Positions 37,845-47,253 are shown, counted from the stretch's first letter. The stretch is 64,000 bases of DNA from Marinomonas profundi (GCF_020694005.1 NZ_CP073013.1:434001-498000); one strand, 5' to 3'. Numbers and translations: made by a program. Notes: generated by a model from the sequence alone, not told the origin.

Positions 37845-40034
37845 TTAATTCGCTGCTTTCGCTTTAACTCGGTATGCGTGTAGCAAAGGTTCGGTATAAC
37901 CATTTGCCTGAATCACGCCTTTAAAAATCAAATCTTGCGCCGCTTTAAACGCTAAACTCTTGGCATGTTGTGACATCGGGCGGTAACCTTCTGTGGCTTT
38001 ATTCTGTTCATCCACCACCCGCGCCATGCGTTGCATGACCTCATCGATTTGCTCTTTACTGCACATGCCATGCAGCAGCCAATTCGCTAAGTGCTGACTA
38101 GAAATCCGCAAGGTGGCACGGTCTTCCATCAAGCCCACGTTATTAATATCGGGGACTTTTGAACAACCAACGCCCGCTTCTACCCAGCGCACCACATAAC
38201 CTAATAATCCCTGAACGTTGTTTTCAATTTCTCGTTCAATCACTTGGCTCGACAAGGTTAAATTGTCTGGAATCGTTGGGATGGTAAGCAAATCAGTGAG
38301 ACTCGCTTGCGGGCGGGACTTAATCCGCTGCTGTACCTCAAACACATCCACTTGGTGATAATGCAAAGCATGCAAGGTCGCCGCCGTTGGCGAAGGCACC
38401 CAAGCCGTATTCGCACCCGCTTTAGGATGGGCAATTTTTGCCGTCATCATCGCCGCCATTTCATCCGGCATGGCCCACATGCCTTTACCTATCTGCGCTT
38501 TACCCGGCAAACCACATTGCAAACCTATGTCGACATTGCGATTCTCGTAAGCCTGAATCCAAGGTTGGTTTTTAATTTGATCTTTTGGCAAAAACGGCCC
38601 AGCTTGCATGCTGGTGTGAATCTCATCACCAGTACGATCCAAGAAACCCGTATTGATGAAAAACACCCGTGATTTTGCCTGACGAATACACTCTTTCAGA
38701 TTCAACGTGGTGCGACGCTCTTCGTCCATAATGCCGATCTTGATGGTATTTTCTGGCAAGTTAAGCATCTGCTCCACGCGAGCGAATAATTCACAACTAA
38801 ACGCCACCTCCTCTGGCCCATGCATCTTGGGTTTTACCACGTAAATGCTGCCGGTTCGGCTGTTACGAATGCCCCTATTGCGTTGCAAATCCAAAGCACC
38901 AATCAGCACCGTCACCACCGCATCCATGATGCCTTCCGGTACAAAGTTGCCCAGTTCGTCTTGCATCAAATCGCATTCCATTAAGTGCCCGACATTGCGT
39001 ACCAGCAAAAGTGAACGACCATGTAAGCGGTATTCTTGGTTGTCTAAATCCGTAAAAAGTCGATCTGGATTCATGCGGCGCGTTTGTTGTTGGCCGTCTT
39101 TGTCGAAGCTGGCTTCCAACGTGCCTTGCATCAGCCCTAACCAGTTGCGGTAAACCTCGATCTTGTCTTCTGCGTCGACGGCAGCCACCGAGTCTTCACA
39201 GTCAATAATGGTGCTTAATGCCGACTCAATCAGGATGTCATTGATATTGGCTAGATCTTTTGAGCCGTTTTTACCGTTGCGATCAAACTGAATTTCTACG
39301 TGCAAGCCGTTGTTTCTCAATAAAACAGCTTCAGGCTCGCTGCGCTGGCCATTAACCGCCACCAGCTGAGAAGGCTGCTTCAAACCAGCCTGGTGGCTAT
39401 CTTTAAAAAAGGCCAATAAATGGTGGTAATACACCACGTAACTGGTCACGTCTTTATGAGAACCAGACTCCAGCGGAAACACCTCATCCAAAAACTCTTT
39501 GGCTTTGGCAATCACCGCGTCGCCACGAGCAGGGTTGTAGGCTCTATTACCTTCTACTAAAACGGAAGTGGCCAATTCGCCTGTTTTAGAGATCACATCC
39601 GTGCCATAAAACGCGTCGTACAAACTGCCCCAGCGGGCATTGGCTGCATTCAATGCAAAGCGTGCGTTCTTCACGGGCACCACTAACTGAGGTCCTGCCA
39701 AATGAGCAATTTCCGCATCCACGTTCGCCGTGGTAATGGTGAAATCCTCACCCTCTTCCACCAAGTAACCAATGTCACGCAAGAAAGCTTCATACGCCTT
39801 GATGTCCATGGCTTGACCTTTTCGCGCTAGATGCCATTGGTCAATCTGCTGTTGCAGCGCATCGCGAGTCGCCAAAAGTTGGCGATTAATCGGTGACAAA
39901 TCCGCCACCAATTGCTCAAGATCGCGCCAAAATTTTGTTGGTTCGATAGCGTGAAGTGGTAGCACTTCTTCATTGATGAAGTGGCAAAATCCTGGATGAA
40001 TCACGCTGTTATTTTTAGTTTGGGGCATATTCAT
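37845..40034 (-). CDS. glcB: Malate synthase G
   Basis: Condenses glyoxylate with acetyl-CoA to malate, completing the glyoxylate shunt with aceA. Length 729 is diagnostic of the monomeric G form. Conserved segments include NRGIRNSRTGSIYVVKPKMH, GIMDEERRTTLNLKECI and FINTGFLDRTGDEIHTSM. AGGAAA about eight bases before the ATG supports the start. Expressed leftward from the region shared with the divergent HTH regulator. Confidence 0.95.
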   Translation of the reverse strand: MNMPQTKNNSVIHPGFCHFINEEVLPLHAIEPTKFWRDLEQLVADLSPINRQLLATRDALQQQIDQWHLARKGQAMDIKAYEAFLRDIGYLVEEGEDFTITTANVDAEIAHLAGPQLVVPVKNARFALNAANARWGSLYDAFYGTDVISKTGELATSVLVEGNRAYNPARGDAVIAKAKEFLDEVFPLESGSHKDVTSYVVYYHHLLAFFKDSHQAGLKQPSQLVAVNGQRSEPEAVLLRNNGLHVEIQFDRNGKNGSKDLANINDILIESALSTIIDCEDSVAAVDAEDKIEVYRNWLGLMQGTLEASFDKDGQQQTRRMNPDRLFTDLDNQEYRLHGRSLLLVRNVGHLMECDLMQDELGNFVPEGIMDAVVTVLIGALDLQRNRGIRNSRTGSIYVVKPKMHGPEEVAFSCELFARVEQMLNLPENTIKIGIMDEERRTTLNLKECIRQAKSRVFFINTGFLDRTGDEIHTSMQAGPFLPKDQIKNQPWIQAYENRNVDIGLQCGLPGKAQIGKGMWAMPDEMAAMMTAKIAHPKAGANTAWVPSPTAATLHALHYHQVDVFEVQQRIKSRPQASLTDLLTIPTIPDNLTLSSQVIEREIENNVQGLLGYVVRWVEAGVGCSKVPDINNVGLMEDRATLRISSQHLANWLLHGMCSKEQIDEVMQRMARVVDEQNKATEGYRPMSQHAKSLAFKAAQDLIFKGVIQANGYTEPLLHAYRVKAKAAN

Positions 40035-40153
40035 CTCGCTTTCCTTCTGTCTTTTATTTCTCTGATTCTTAGGGTTAGCAATGCGTTTAATCTCGCTGAC
40101 GATTGCTTGATTTATAGTTTATGTCCAACTAAGATAAAATTTCACAATAAGAA

Positions 40154-40166
40154 TTACACAGTGTAA
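40154..40166. promoter_or_regulatory. Perfect palindrome in the glcB/regulator control region
   Basis: TTACACAGTGTAA lies 12 bases before the regulator ATG in the 143-bp divergent gap. It is a good candidate operator for the adjacent HTH protein controlling itself and glcB-aceA; this is inference from position and symmetry. Confidence 0.45.
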
Positions 40167-40177
40167 ATTTTACAAAA

Positions 40178-41704
40178 ATGAAAAATAAAAATAGCCTTAA
40201 TCGCAAAGCCCATTTTTTGGGCACCAAGATCCGTAACCTGCGTAAACGCAACCGTTTGACCATGGAAGACCTGTCAGCACGATGCATAAAAGTGGACGCA
40301 GAATCGGCCCCATCCGTGTCTTATTTGTCCATGATAGAAAGGGGCAAACGCATTCCCAGCGAAGACGTATTGGAAGTCATCGCCAGCGTTTTTCAAAAAA
40401 ATGTCGAATGGTTTTTGGACGATATTCCAGAAGAAGACGCCATCACTCCGTCAAAAGGGTCAGGTGGCGGCATCAATGGTATGGCGCTAGAGCCGAACTT
40501 TTTATTCTCCAAAGACATACTGCAAATTGCCATCCCAGAAATGCTGTCTCAAACGGGCACCAGTGGTCGACAATTTGCCCATTTGCTTATTCGCGCCCAC
40601 CAAGAACACCATCAAAATCATTTCCCCGATTTAGAACGCGCCGCCGAAGAAGTCGGCCTCAAACGCTTACCATTAAGTCTTGATGAGATTGTCACCATCA
40701 CTAAGCAAATGGGTTTGCAAATTAAATGGTTTCGTAAAACCCCCTTAGCGGTGTTACAAGAAATGGGCATTAGCGAAAGCCATGTGGTGACGTCTTTCTT
40801 TGATCCGCCAAGCACGATTTACATTAACCAAATCATGAAAGCCCAGCCACAGCGGCTAAAATACAACCTCGCGGTGCATATTGGTCACACGGTATTGCAC
40901 GACAAAGACGGCATGAAAAACGTCTTGGTGACAGGGCGCAATGAGATCTCGCCCTTGCAAGCGAAGAACGCCAAAATACAATCGTCAGGCATGGATGCTC
41001 AGGATATTTTGTACGCTTGGCGAGACTTCGAATGCAGCTTCTTTGCGGGTGCGTTGCTTTGCCCCAAGGTGCCATTTCGACAAATGCTGGATCGCAACGG
41101 CTATGAAATAAACACCGCGCAACTGGCGGGCGTTTCGGAGTCCGTCACCATGCGCCGCATGACCGCCGCCTCGCCCTATCCTCATTGGCATTATTTTGAT
41201 GCCTACGCACCGGGCAAACTTAAAGCCGTGTACCGAGGCAATGGCATTCCATTGCCGTGGGGTAACATGAGTGCGGTAGAAGATCCTTGTCAGCACTGGT
41301 CTGTGTTTCGCAAAATCAGCGAGCCAAGCACTGGAACCTCAGCGCAAATTTCTATTCTTAACGTCGGCGACGAGCCACGTATTTACGCCTGTGAATCCGT
41401 CAAAGTACAAGACCTTGCTGGCAACAGCCATGTGCTTTGCTCCGGTATCGATTTGAATCCAGCCATCGATGCCCAAGGTAAAGACGCCATCGCCATCGCC
41501 GCCGATTTGCGCCAAGCCTGCGTCACCAAAGGCGGTTCCTCGCAGATCCCAAGAAGCATCAAAAAAGACCTCATGAGCGTGGCGAAAATTCTCAACATCA
41601 ACTGGGTCGAACGCGGCATAGACAACGACGCACGCCTGATTTGCTCTCGCGGCGCCGTCTGCCCGAGGAAACCGAGTTGCTATCAGCAGTGCGAGGCGAG
41701 GTAG
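40178..41704 (+). CDS. XRE-type HTH regulator with DUF3612-like C-terminus
   Basis: 508 residues. Residues about 12-75 form a helix-turn-helix of the XRE type (KIRNLRKRNRLTMEDLSARC, YLSMIERGKRIPSEDVLEVI). The long remainder resembles regulators next to glyoxylate-shunt genes in Vibrio and Marinomonas, related in layout to short-chain acyl-CoA regulators such as RamB/ScfR, and ends in a cysteine cluster (CSRGAVCPRKPSCYQQC). The divergent position next to glcB-aceA suggests that it senses an acetate or propionate metabolite; the ligand and the sign of control are unknown. Confidence 0.8.
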   Translation: MKNKNSLNRKAHFLGTKIRNLRKRNRLTMEDLSARCIKVDAESAPSVSYLSMIERGKRIPSEDVLEVIASVFQKNVEWFLDDIPEEDAITPSKGSGGGINGMALEPNFLFSKDILQIAIPEMLSQTGTSGRQFAHLLIRAHQEHHQNHFPDLERAAEEVGLKRLPLSLDEIVTITKQMGLQIKWFRKTPLAVLQEMGISESHVVTSFFDPPSTIYINQIMKAQPQRLKYNLAVHIGHTVLHDKDGMKNVLVTGRNEISPLQAKNAKIQSSGMDAQDILYAWRDFECSFFAGALLCPKVPFRQMLDRNGYEINTAQLAGVSESVTMRRMTAASPYPHWHYFDAYAPGKLKAVYRGNGIPLPWGNMSAVEDPCQHWSVFRKISEPSTGTSAQISILNVGDEPRIYACESVKVQDLAGNSHVLCSGIDLNPAIDAQGKDAIAIAADLRQACVTKGGSSQIPRSIKKDLMSVAKILNINWVERGIDNDARLICSRGAVCPRKPSCYQQCEAR

Positions 41705-41849
41705 TTGGCTTGTTTGAGGAGAGTTGATCTTGGAAGCTGGTAGTAATTGAGAAAGAGCTTTAATATCGACGGGTAAGTTTTTATAGAAAAATTATTCACT
41801 ATAGAAAAAAATCAAAAAAACTATCAATATTAGCGGCCTAGGAAGAACA

Positions 41850-42314
41850 TTGAGCGTATTAGCTGAGCGATTAAAAGAACCCTTCACAGAAACCACACGA
41901 AAAGTACGAAATCATTTGATGGCAGCCGGCACGATAGGTGTACTTGTTGCAGATGTGGGCATAATACCTAGTAAGATATCAGCACTTGGCATTGAGTTTA
42001 CAAATATAGAACAGTCAAATTTGTTAAAGTTGCTGTTAGCAATCATGATTTATTACATCGTAACCTTTTCAATTTACTCATTATCTGAGCTATCTTCTTC
42101 AAAACTATCAGAGTCCGAAAATAACTTTGAAAATATTGGAGAAAAGATCAAAACAAGAGGTTTGATAAATTTTTTAGATTCGGAAATTGGTGAAAAACAC
42201 GACTTTCAAAATACAAAAAGCAGCCTGTTAAGGGTTTTTCGCTCACTATATGAAATAGCAGTACCTTTAGTATGGGGGCTATATTCTGCGTATGCTCTTT
42301 ATAAGGTGTTGTAA
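41850..42314 (+). CDS. Small membrane protein of unknown function
   Basis: 154 residues from a TTG with AGGAAG just upstream. Hydrophobic segments at about 25-45, 62-80 and 133-152 suggest three membrane helices around a polar, lysine- and glutamate-rich middle. No family recognised. The coding region is more AT-rich than its neighbours, suggesting transfer. It is convergent with the adjacent toxin gene. Confidence 0.6.
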   Translation: MSVLAERLKEPFTETTRKVRNHLMAAGTIGVLVADVGIIPSKISALGIEFTNIEQSNLLKLLLAIMIYYIVTFSIYSLSELSSSKLSESENNFENIGEKIKTRGLINFLDSEIGEKHDFQNTKSSLLRVFRSLYEIAVPLVWGLYSAYALYKVL

Positions 42315-42331
42315 TATATAAAAATAACACT

Positions 42332-42637
42332 TTATTCACTCGCAGCCCAATGCTGCGATTCATGAAGAACACGTAAGACTTCTAGGCAATTAACAAACAA
42401 ATTTTCTCGATAAACGACAACAAAAGGTAAGCCTGCAATAACAAGTTCTCGTGTGTTTTTCACTCTACCATAGCGTCCAGCTCTCGGGTGTTCAGACAAA
42501 ATAAGATGTACGTTATCAATAACTTTCATCACCGCATCAATAGCAACAATTTGGCTATTATCTTCTGCTATGTAAGCTTCGATTTTTTCTAAATCAAGTT
42601 CAGCTAAATCAGTCCATTTGAGCAGCACGTTTTGCAT
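42332..42637 (-). CDS. parE: ParE/RelE-superfamily toxin
   Basis: 101 residues from the ATG giving MQNVLLKWTDLAELDLEKI; the fold shows AIDAVMKVIDNVHLILSEHP, GRYGRVKNTRELVIAGLPFVVVY and a C-terminal VLRVLHESQ, the standard ParE/RelE pattern. It could poison gyrase (ParE) or cleave mRNA (RelE); sequence alone does not decide, though GLPFVVVYR is closer to ParE. Its start lies inside the antitoxin gene by 29 bp. Confidence 0.85.
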   Translation of the reverse strand: MQNVLLKWTDLAELDLEKIEAYIAEDNSQIVAIDAVMKVIDNVHLILSEHPRAGRYGRVKNTRELVIAGLPFVVVYRENLFVNCLEVLRVLHESQHWAASE

Positions 42638-42863
42638 CCCATTTCGCTTTAATATCACAGTGGTCGATCAGTTTCCCTTTGTCCGCCGACTCGATTCCTT
42701 TTTCTACTTCACGAATAAACCAATCTTCACGGGCAACATATTGTTTAATCGCTTCCGCCATTAGCCATGCTCGGGGTCTATCCATTGCGTCAGCCATTTG
42801 GCCAACGCGCTGTAGTGTCTCTTCGTCTAGCCTGACTGAGGTTGCTTTTAAAGACATTGACAT
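42609..42863 (-). CDS. Ribbon-helix-helix antitoxin
   Basis: 84 residues with the RHH DNA-binding motif SVRLDEETLQRVGQMADAMDR-like segment at residues about 9-29 and a C-terminal tail that would wrap the toxin. It precedes and overlaps the ParE-like toxin, the usual antitoxin-first order, and probably represses the pair's promoter. A start six bases later is also possible. Confidence 0.85.
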   Translation of the reverse strand: MSMSLKATSVRLDEETLQRVGQMADAMDRPRAWLMAEAIKQYVAREDWFIREVEKGIESADKGKLIDHCDIKAKWDAKRAAQMD

Positions 42864-43380
42864 TCTCCGAGGTTCTCTAAGAATCTAAATCATAGTCGAT
42901 ATTAGTTTATGGTGATAGTTTGAACTAAAATAAAAATAACGTATTAAAAAGTACGAATATTGACGTACAATAAAAAGTACGATTTATTTCGTACAAAAGG
43001 AGCGTTGTAAAATGAAGATAGTCAAAGAAGGCGATTCAAGACAGATTATTTGTCCTGAATGTGGTTTAACACACGCGACTTATCAGCTTCGAGATGTCAG
43101 TTTTAGTGATGACTCTGGGGTGGTGAAAAATATCTTGGCAGCGGTTTGCAATCACTGCAACACAGTGGTTAGCATTCCAAAACAATCTACCGCGAAAGTA
43201 CGTGCCGAGTACAATAAATCAAAACGCCCATCGATGTGCGTTTGCCCGCTCATTTTTTAGACATTTTAACGATAGCGACTCAAAAAATAGACGCCAGCTT
43301 AGGAGACAGCTTCAATAAAGCCTTGGTTTTATATTATCTTCATGCCCTAAGCTCTAACCGATTCTCTCAAGGCGACTTAG

Positions 43381-44602
43381 CAGGGCAAACGCATGAACAT
43401 TATTTAACCAACCCCATCACTTTAAACAGATACTTATCATCCCAGCCGCAGGCTTTACGTTTATTTTTTATGCCCAGTTTCAAACTTGTCTCCTGCTTTA
43501 ATAAATTTAAAGCGATTTGTCGGGTGGTGGCTAGGTTTTCTGCCGCGTAACCTTGTCTAGCTCGGCACTGATCTTCCCCAAAAGAGACGTCCAACACCCA
43601 ATGTAGCTGATTTTCTACTCCCCAATGCTCGCGAGTGGCCTTTAGCACTTCCTCCGCCGTCATCGGTTTACTGGAAATAAAATAACGAATATGGCTTCGG
43701 CCTTTTTCATTAGCCACTCGATCTGATTGTATCGCGGCGACAGTTTTTGCTTGCCATTCTGCTGCAATAGACAGGGAGGATAAGTCCGTCGTGACCCAGC
43801 ACCGACGATGCTCCTTGCGACCATGAGTTTCGTTTTCTTGCTCAAAAAAGTGATCACTTAGCGTATCTTGTGTATGGTTTTCCCAGTAATGGTCGAAGTA
43901 GGTTACAAGCTCTTTATGTAACGTTTTCTGATTACTTTTTACGGTAACCAAATAGTCTGACTCTCTTTCAATGACCTTGGAAACAATGTCTTTCTGACAT
44001 CCCATGGCATCCATTGTGACCAAGCAACCTTTGATAGCCAGCTGATCTAGTAACTTAGGAATGGCTTTGATTTCATTGGATTTTTTATCTACTTTGTATT
44101 GACCAAGAGAGACGCCAGCCAGTGAAGCCCAAGCGTTCACCATGTGAATAGCTTGGTGTTTGTTCGAGCGCGACGCCCGCACCGTCTTCCCATCAATCGC
44201 AACGACGCCAGATAATGGAGTATCAATCAACATGTCTTGAACCCAGCCACAAAACATTTCTCGATAACAGGCTGGATCCAACAAAGAAAATAAACGGTTA
44301 AAGGTGTCATGTGATGGAATGCCGCCAGGCAATCGAAGAAATTGTTTAAACCAGTCCTTTCGAGTATCGGCAAAGAGCTGAATCGATTCCCAATCATCCG
44401 CACCACAAAGTATCGCGCAGGTAGTCATGAAAACGACTTCCCCTAAATCATGGGTACATTTTGCTTGTTGGCGTGGGTCATTTAGCTGCATCATACGGTC
44501 TAATAAGGTCATCGGCTTCAAAAGGGCACGATCATTCATCAAACACGGATTGAATGCAAATGTTGTGTTAATTGATCAAAAAACGTTCACGCGTTTGCCC
44601 TG
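43381..44602 (-). mobile_element. Complete ISAs1-family insertion sequence
   Basis: 1,222 bp bounded by inverted ends CAGGGCAAACGC and GCGTTTGCCCTG that continue imperfectly for another ten bases (ATGAACATT against GTGAACGTT). A 10-bp duplication GGCGACTTAG lies directly outside both ends (43,371-43,380 and 44,603-44,612), as expected for this family. The single transposase gene appears intact, so the insertion is probably recent. Confidence 0.93.
43400..44542 (-). CDS. ISAs1-family transposase
   Basis: 380 residues, close to full length. DDE residues can be placed in VVAIDGKTVRAS, LVTMDAMGCQ and REHWGVENQLHW. The N-terminal region has the DDE_Tnp_1-associated domain found in ISAs1 members (DWESIQLFADTRKDWF). 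No internal stop or frameshift, so it is probably active. Confidence 0.94.
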   Translation of the reverse strand: MMNDRALLKPMTLLDRMMQLNDPRQQAKCTHDLGEVVFMTTCAILCGADDWESIQLFADTRKDWFKQFLRLPGGIPSHDTFNRLFSLLDPACYREMFCGWVQDMLIDTPLSGVVAIDGKTVRASRSNKHQAIHMVNAWASLAGVSLGQYKVDKKSNEIKAIPKLLDQLAIKGCLVTMDAMGCQKDIVSKVIERESDYLVTVKSNQKTLHKELVTYFDHYWENHTQDTLSDHFFEQENETHGRKEHRRCWVTTDLSSLSIAAEWQAKTVAAIQSDRVANEKGRSHIRYFISSKPMTAEEVLKATREHWGVENQLHWVLDVSFGEDQCRARQGYAAENLATTRQIALNLLKQETSLKLGIKNKRKACGWDDKYLFKVMGLVK

Positions 44603-45031
44603 GGCGACTTAGGCTTGCTGTTAAAATCCGATATTGCCAAGGCAAAAGCCTCAAAGCGCTTTTCCGTTAAGCTTAGTGAAAAAAGCATTAATGAAATCCA
44701 ATCCTTAATGGCATCGCAAAAACTGAAAAACAACACGGAAGTCTTCAAAAGTCTGATACTTAGAATCAATGAAGACATCGTTCAGCCTAAGCAACCGAAG
44801 CATCTAGCAGAGTTACAGAACTTCGCCGCCGCTTTTGCATAATCCGCATACGAGCAAAATATAATGGTCTTTGAGAACGCTCAGGTTTTCACTGAACTTA
44901 ACCTAGAAAAAACGCGACTGACACCGAATCATCATAAAAATGCCATTTATCCTCAATCAGCTCTATCGGAATAGGCCCACAAGTATTAAAATCAGCGGCA
45001 AATTCCCCTACCCTTAAGTTAAGGATCTCTC

Positions 45032-46243
45032 ATGACTTTGTTGACCGGTCAGTCTACTAATGTCGTCGTTGTTAGTAACTCTTCCGATAATCCCTTTGCG
45101 ATTGATGTCGCCTACGCAATGGGGCAACACGAAGACATCGCTGATTTGATCAGCATGAAACAGTTCATGAATTCCGAGTTTTGCCCTCGGTTTATTTCCG
45201 ACGAAGCCGATTTCGATAACATTGGCCGTAAACTGAAAGGCAAAGCGGTGGTTATCGTCAGCACCAACAGCCATGTCAAAAGCCGCCAAGAATTGGCCAT
45301 GTCTAACTTTATTATCGCCCGTGCCGCAAAAGAAAATGGCGCAGAGCGAGTGATTCTAGTTGAGCCAGATTTATTCTACAGCGCGCAAGATCGAGGCCCA
45401 CACCAAGGGTTGGGCGACACCAGTTTTGAACGCGATATCCAAGACGTCAAAAAATTCGACGGTCAACCATTTACCGCCAAACTCTACGCCCAGCTACTGA
45501 AACTTTCTGGAGTGGATACGGTGATGACCATTCACAATCACTCCGAGTCCGTGCAAAAAATATTTAATGAAGTGTTTGCTGGCGACTTCCACAACCTCAT
45601 TCCTTACGAAATTTACGCGCACTATTTATTAAATTCGAACATTTTAAACTATGGCGAAAACGGCGAAGGGCTTGTTCTTTGCGCACCCGACAAAGGCGCG
45701 CGGGACTTTGTTAAAGAAATGTATAAAACCCTTGGCCTAAGCAAAGCGAAATTTATCATGCTGGATAAAGATCGCACTGCCGAGCGCAAAGTGGAAATAA
45801 CCCTTCACAAAGAAAGCGAGCACACATTCGACGGCCTAGACGGCGCGAGCATTGTCTTATTCGACGACATGGTACGCACGGGCTCGACTGTGGTGAAATC
45901 GTGTCAGTTCTTAAAACAAATTAATCCTGAGCGCATGGTGTTTGCAGTATCGCATTTTTACGCCAGTGACGAAGGTCGTGAACGCATGGCGCACCCTGCT
46001 ATTGGCGAGATTTTAACGCTGAACACGCTACCGACCATCTTGAACCGCGATGAACAAGGTCGCTTACGCAAGAAAATGGTGGTGTTAAAAGTGGAAAAAT
46101 GGCTCGCTCAAGAACTGTGCAACATTCTTGATTTGCCGCAAACTCACGAGCCAAACCCTTACAAAATCGATATGTCGTCTAAAAACCCACGTTTTAAACG
46201 CAAAATTTGGTTCAGTGAAGAATTATCAGAATTGAAGGGCTAA
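45032..46243 (+). CDS. PRPP-synthetase-like phosphoribosyltransferase-fold protein
   Basis: 403 residues. The C-terminal half holds the PRPP-binding loop VLFDDMVRTGSTV (about residues 275-287), and the N-terminal half resembles ribose-phosphate pyrophosphokinase (SNSSDNPFAIDVAYAMG, AKENGAERVILVEPDLFYSAQDRG). It is about 90 residues longer than the housekeeping enzyme Prs (about 315) and the usual ATP-binding flexible loop is not obvious, so it may be a paralogue with another role. A terminator follows. Confidence 0.7.
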   Translation: MTLLTGQSTNVVVVSNSSDNPFAIDVAYAMGQHEDIADLISMKQFMNSEFCPRFISDEADFDNIGRKLKGKAVVIVSTNSHVKSRQELAMSNFIIARAAKENGAERVILVEPDLFYSAQDRGPHQGLGDTSFERDIQDVKKFDGQPFTAKLYAQLLKLSGVDTVMTIHNHSESVQKIFNEVFAGDFHNLIPYEIYAHYLLNSNILNYGENGEGLVLCAPDKGARDFVKEMYKTLGLSKAKFIMLDKDRTAERKVEITLHKESEHTFDGLDGASIVLFDDMVRTGSTVVKSCQFLKQINPERMVFAVSHFYASDEGRERMAHPAIGEILTLNTLPTILNRDEQGRLRKKMVVLKVEKWLAQELCNILDLPQTHEPNPYKIDMSSKNPRFKRKIWFSEELSELKG

Positions 46244-46278
46244 AACTTCCCTCAGCCCAACCAAGTAAACAAAAAAAT

Positions 46279-46305
46279 AAAAATGCCGCATCACGCGGCA
46301 TTTTT
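46279..46305. terminator. Terminator after the PRPP-synthetase-like gene
   Basis: AAAAATGCCGC and GCGGCATTTTT form a perfect 11-bp stem with a 5-base loop; it can serve both convergent neighbours. Confidence 0.9.
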
Positions 46306-46330
46306 GTATCCTTTAACGCTGTATTATTGC

Positions 46331-46933
46331 CTAGGCACGAAAAGCCAATAACAGAATGTCTTTGATTTTACGATCAATCTCTACTTGTGCCGCTTCAAAA
46401 TCGGCTCGCTCTACCTTGTATAAGAAAGGCTGAACACTACGTAATTTTTTGATCGCCTGTGGGTCTTCGGCCAGTAAAACAGCCACATAGGAAAAAGCAT
46501 CATAATAGGGAAAGGCTTGTTCACGTAATGCATTTAAATACGAATCAACCGACTCTTCTCCAAACACCTGTTTGATCGCGGTAATCGCCCCAAATACCGC
46601 AACGCCTTCGCACAAAGCGGGCGTTTTAGCGCCTTCAAAACCAACAGGATATTGGCCACGTACCATTTCTTGAATCACATCAGCCAGCAGCATCACATCG
46701 TTAGTGAATACTCGAGCAGGCATTTGGATTTTATAACGATATGGCTCGTCTGCATGTTCAAAAACGGCGCTGGGTTTGGCGATGTCATCATGGACGTCAA
46801 AACCATCGAACTTGGCTTCAGCAACGGCTTCGCCAAAAAGAAACTCCACCGCAGGCAACCAAGCCGCACGCAGTTTCTCTAATTTGTTCACTTCTGTTGA
46901 GTAAGTGTCTGCCACAACCTCATCCTTATGCAT
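46331..46933 (-). CDS. Hypothetical cytoplasmic protein
   Basis: 200 residues, acidic, no signal peptide or membrane segment. The middle (DVMLLADVIQEMVRGQYPVG) and the end (RKIKDILLLAFRA) look helical. I recognise no domain. Single gene converging on the PRPP-synthetase-like gene. Confidence 0.65.
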   Translation of the reverse strand: MHKDEVVADTYSTEVNKLEKLRAAWLPAVEFLFGEAVAEAKFDGFDVHDDIAKPSAVFEHADEPYRYKIQMPARVFTNDVMLLADVIQEMVRGQYPVGFEGAKTPALCEGVAVFGAITAIKQVFGEESVDSYLNALREQAFPYYDAFSYVAVLLAEDPQAIKKLRSVQPFLYKVERADFEAAQVEIDRKIKDILLLAFRA

Positions 46934-47226
46934 TCTGAAAGAAACAGAGCGTCAGATTCATGATCAAAACGCCCTTTTAGATAACCGAAACCTTACCATA
47001 ATGAGGCAGATCAAGCAGGAAAAATTCGACGATAAATACGCAGATTCAAAGGATAACAATAGGATCTAGATCAATAAAATAGAAGAATTTAGGCTAAAAA
47101 CACGAAAGTACTATCACTTTGCCTAACAAGCTGAATAATTCGTTATGCGTTGGCAAGATCATTCAATTTACCCACCCTCTGGGTATGTTAGAATCCTCAC
47201 TCCCAGCCGCAAGAGCGGTGGTTTAG

Positions 47227-47253
47227 AAAAGGCCATTTTATAAGGCCTTTTTC
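47227..47253 (+). terminator. Terminator hairpin in the hupE leader (possible attenuator)
   Basis: AAAAGGCC and GGCCTTTT make an 8-bp stem with a 9-base loop followed by T's, ending about 32 bases before the hupE ATG. Just upstream is a second small hairpin, CCGC-AAGA-GCGG (47,207-47,218), and a TAGAAT (-10-like) sequence. The arrangement could be a short attenuated leader or the terminator of an unseen small RNA. The rest of the 351-bp gap from the hypothetical gene shows no coding frame. Confidence 0.5.

Larger units (their letters stand above)
43012..44842 (+). pseudogene. Zinc-ribbon protein gene broken by a frameshift and by an ISAs1 insertion
   Basis: The first 70 or so codons encode a zinc ribbon with CPECG (residues 15-19) and CNHC (about 46-49), resembling YgiT/MqsA-type zinc fingers. 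After KSKRP (near 43,230) the frame runs into a stop, but a shifted frame continues IDVRLPAHFLDILTIATQ to the IS. Beyond the IS, one copy of the target duplication joins in frame to GLLLKSDIAKAKASKRFSV and runs to a stop at 44,842. The original product would have been about 200 residues with a possible antitoxin-like or DNA-binding role (uncertain). Confidence 0.75.

Noticed and set aside
43236-43550. 104-residue rightward open frame
   Set aside because: It is the shifted middle part of the broken zinc-ribbon gene running into the IS end; the last half is antisense to the transposase.
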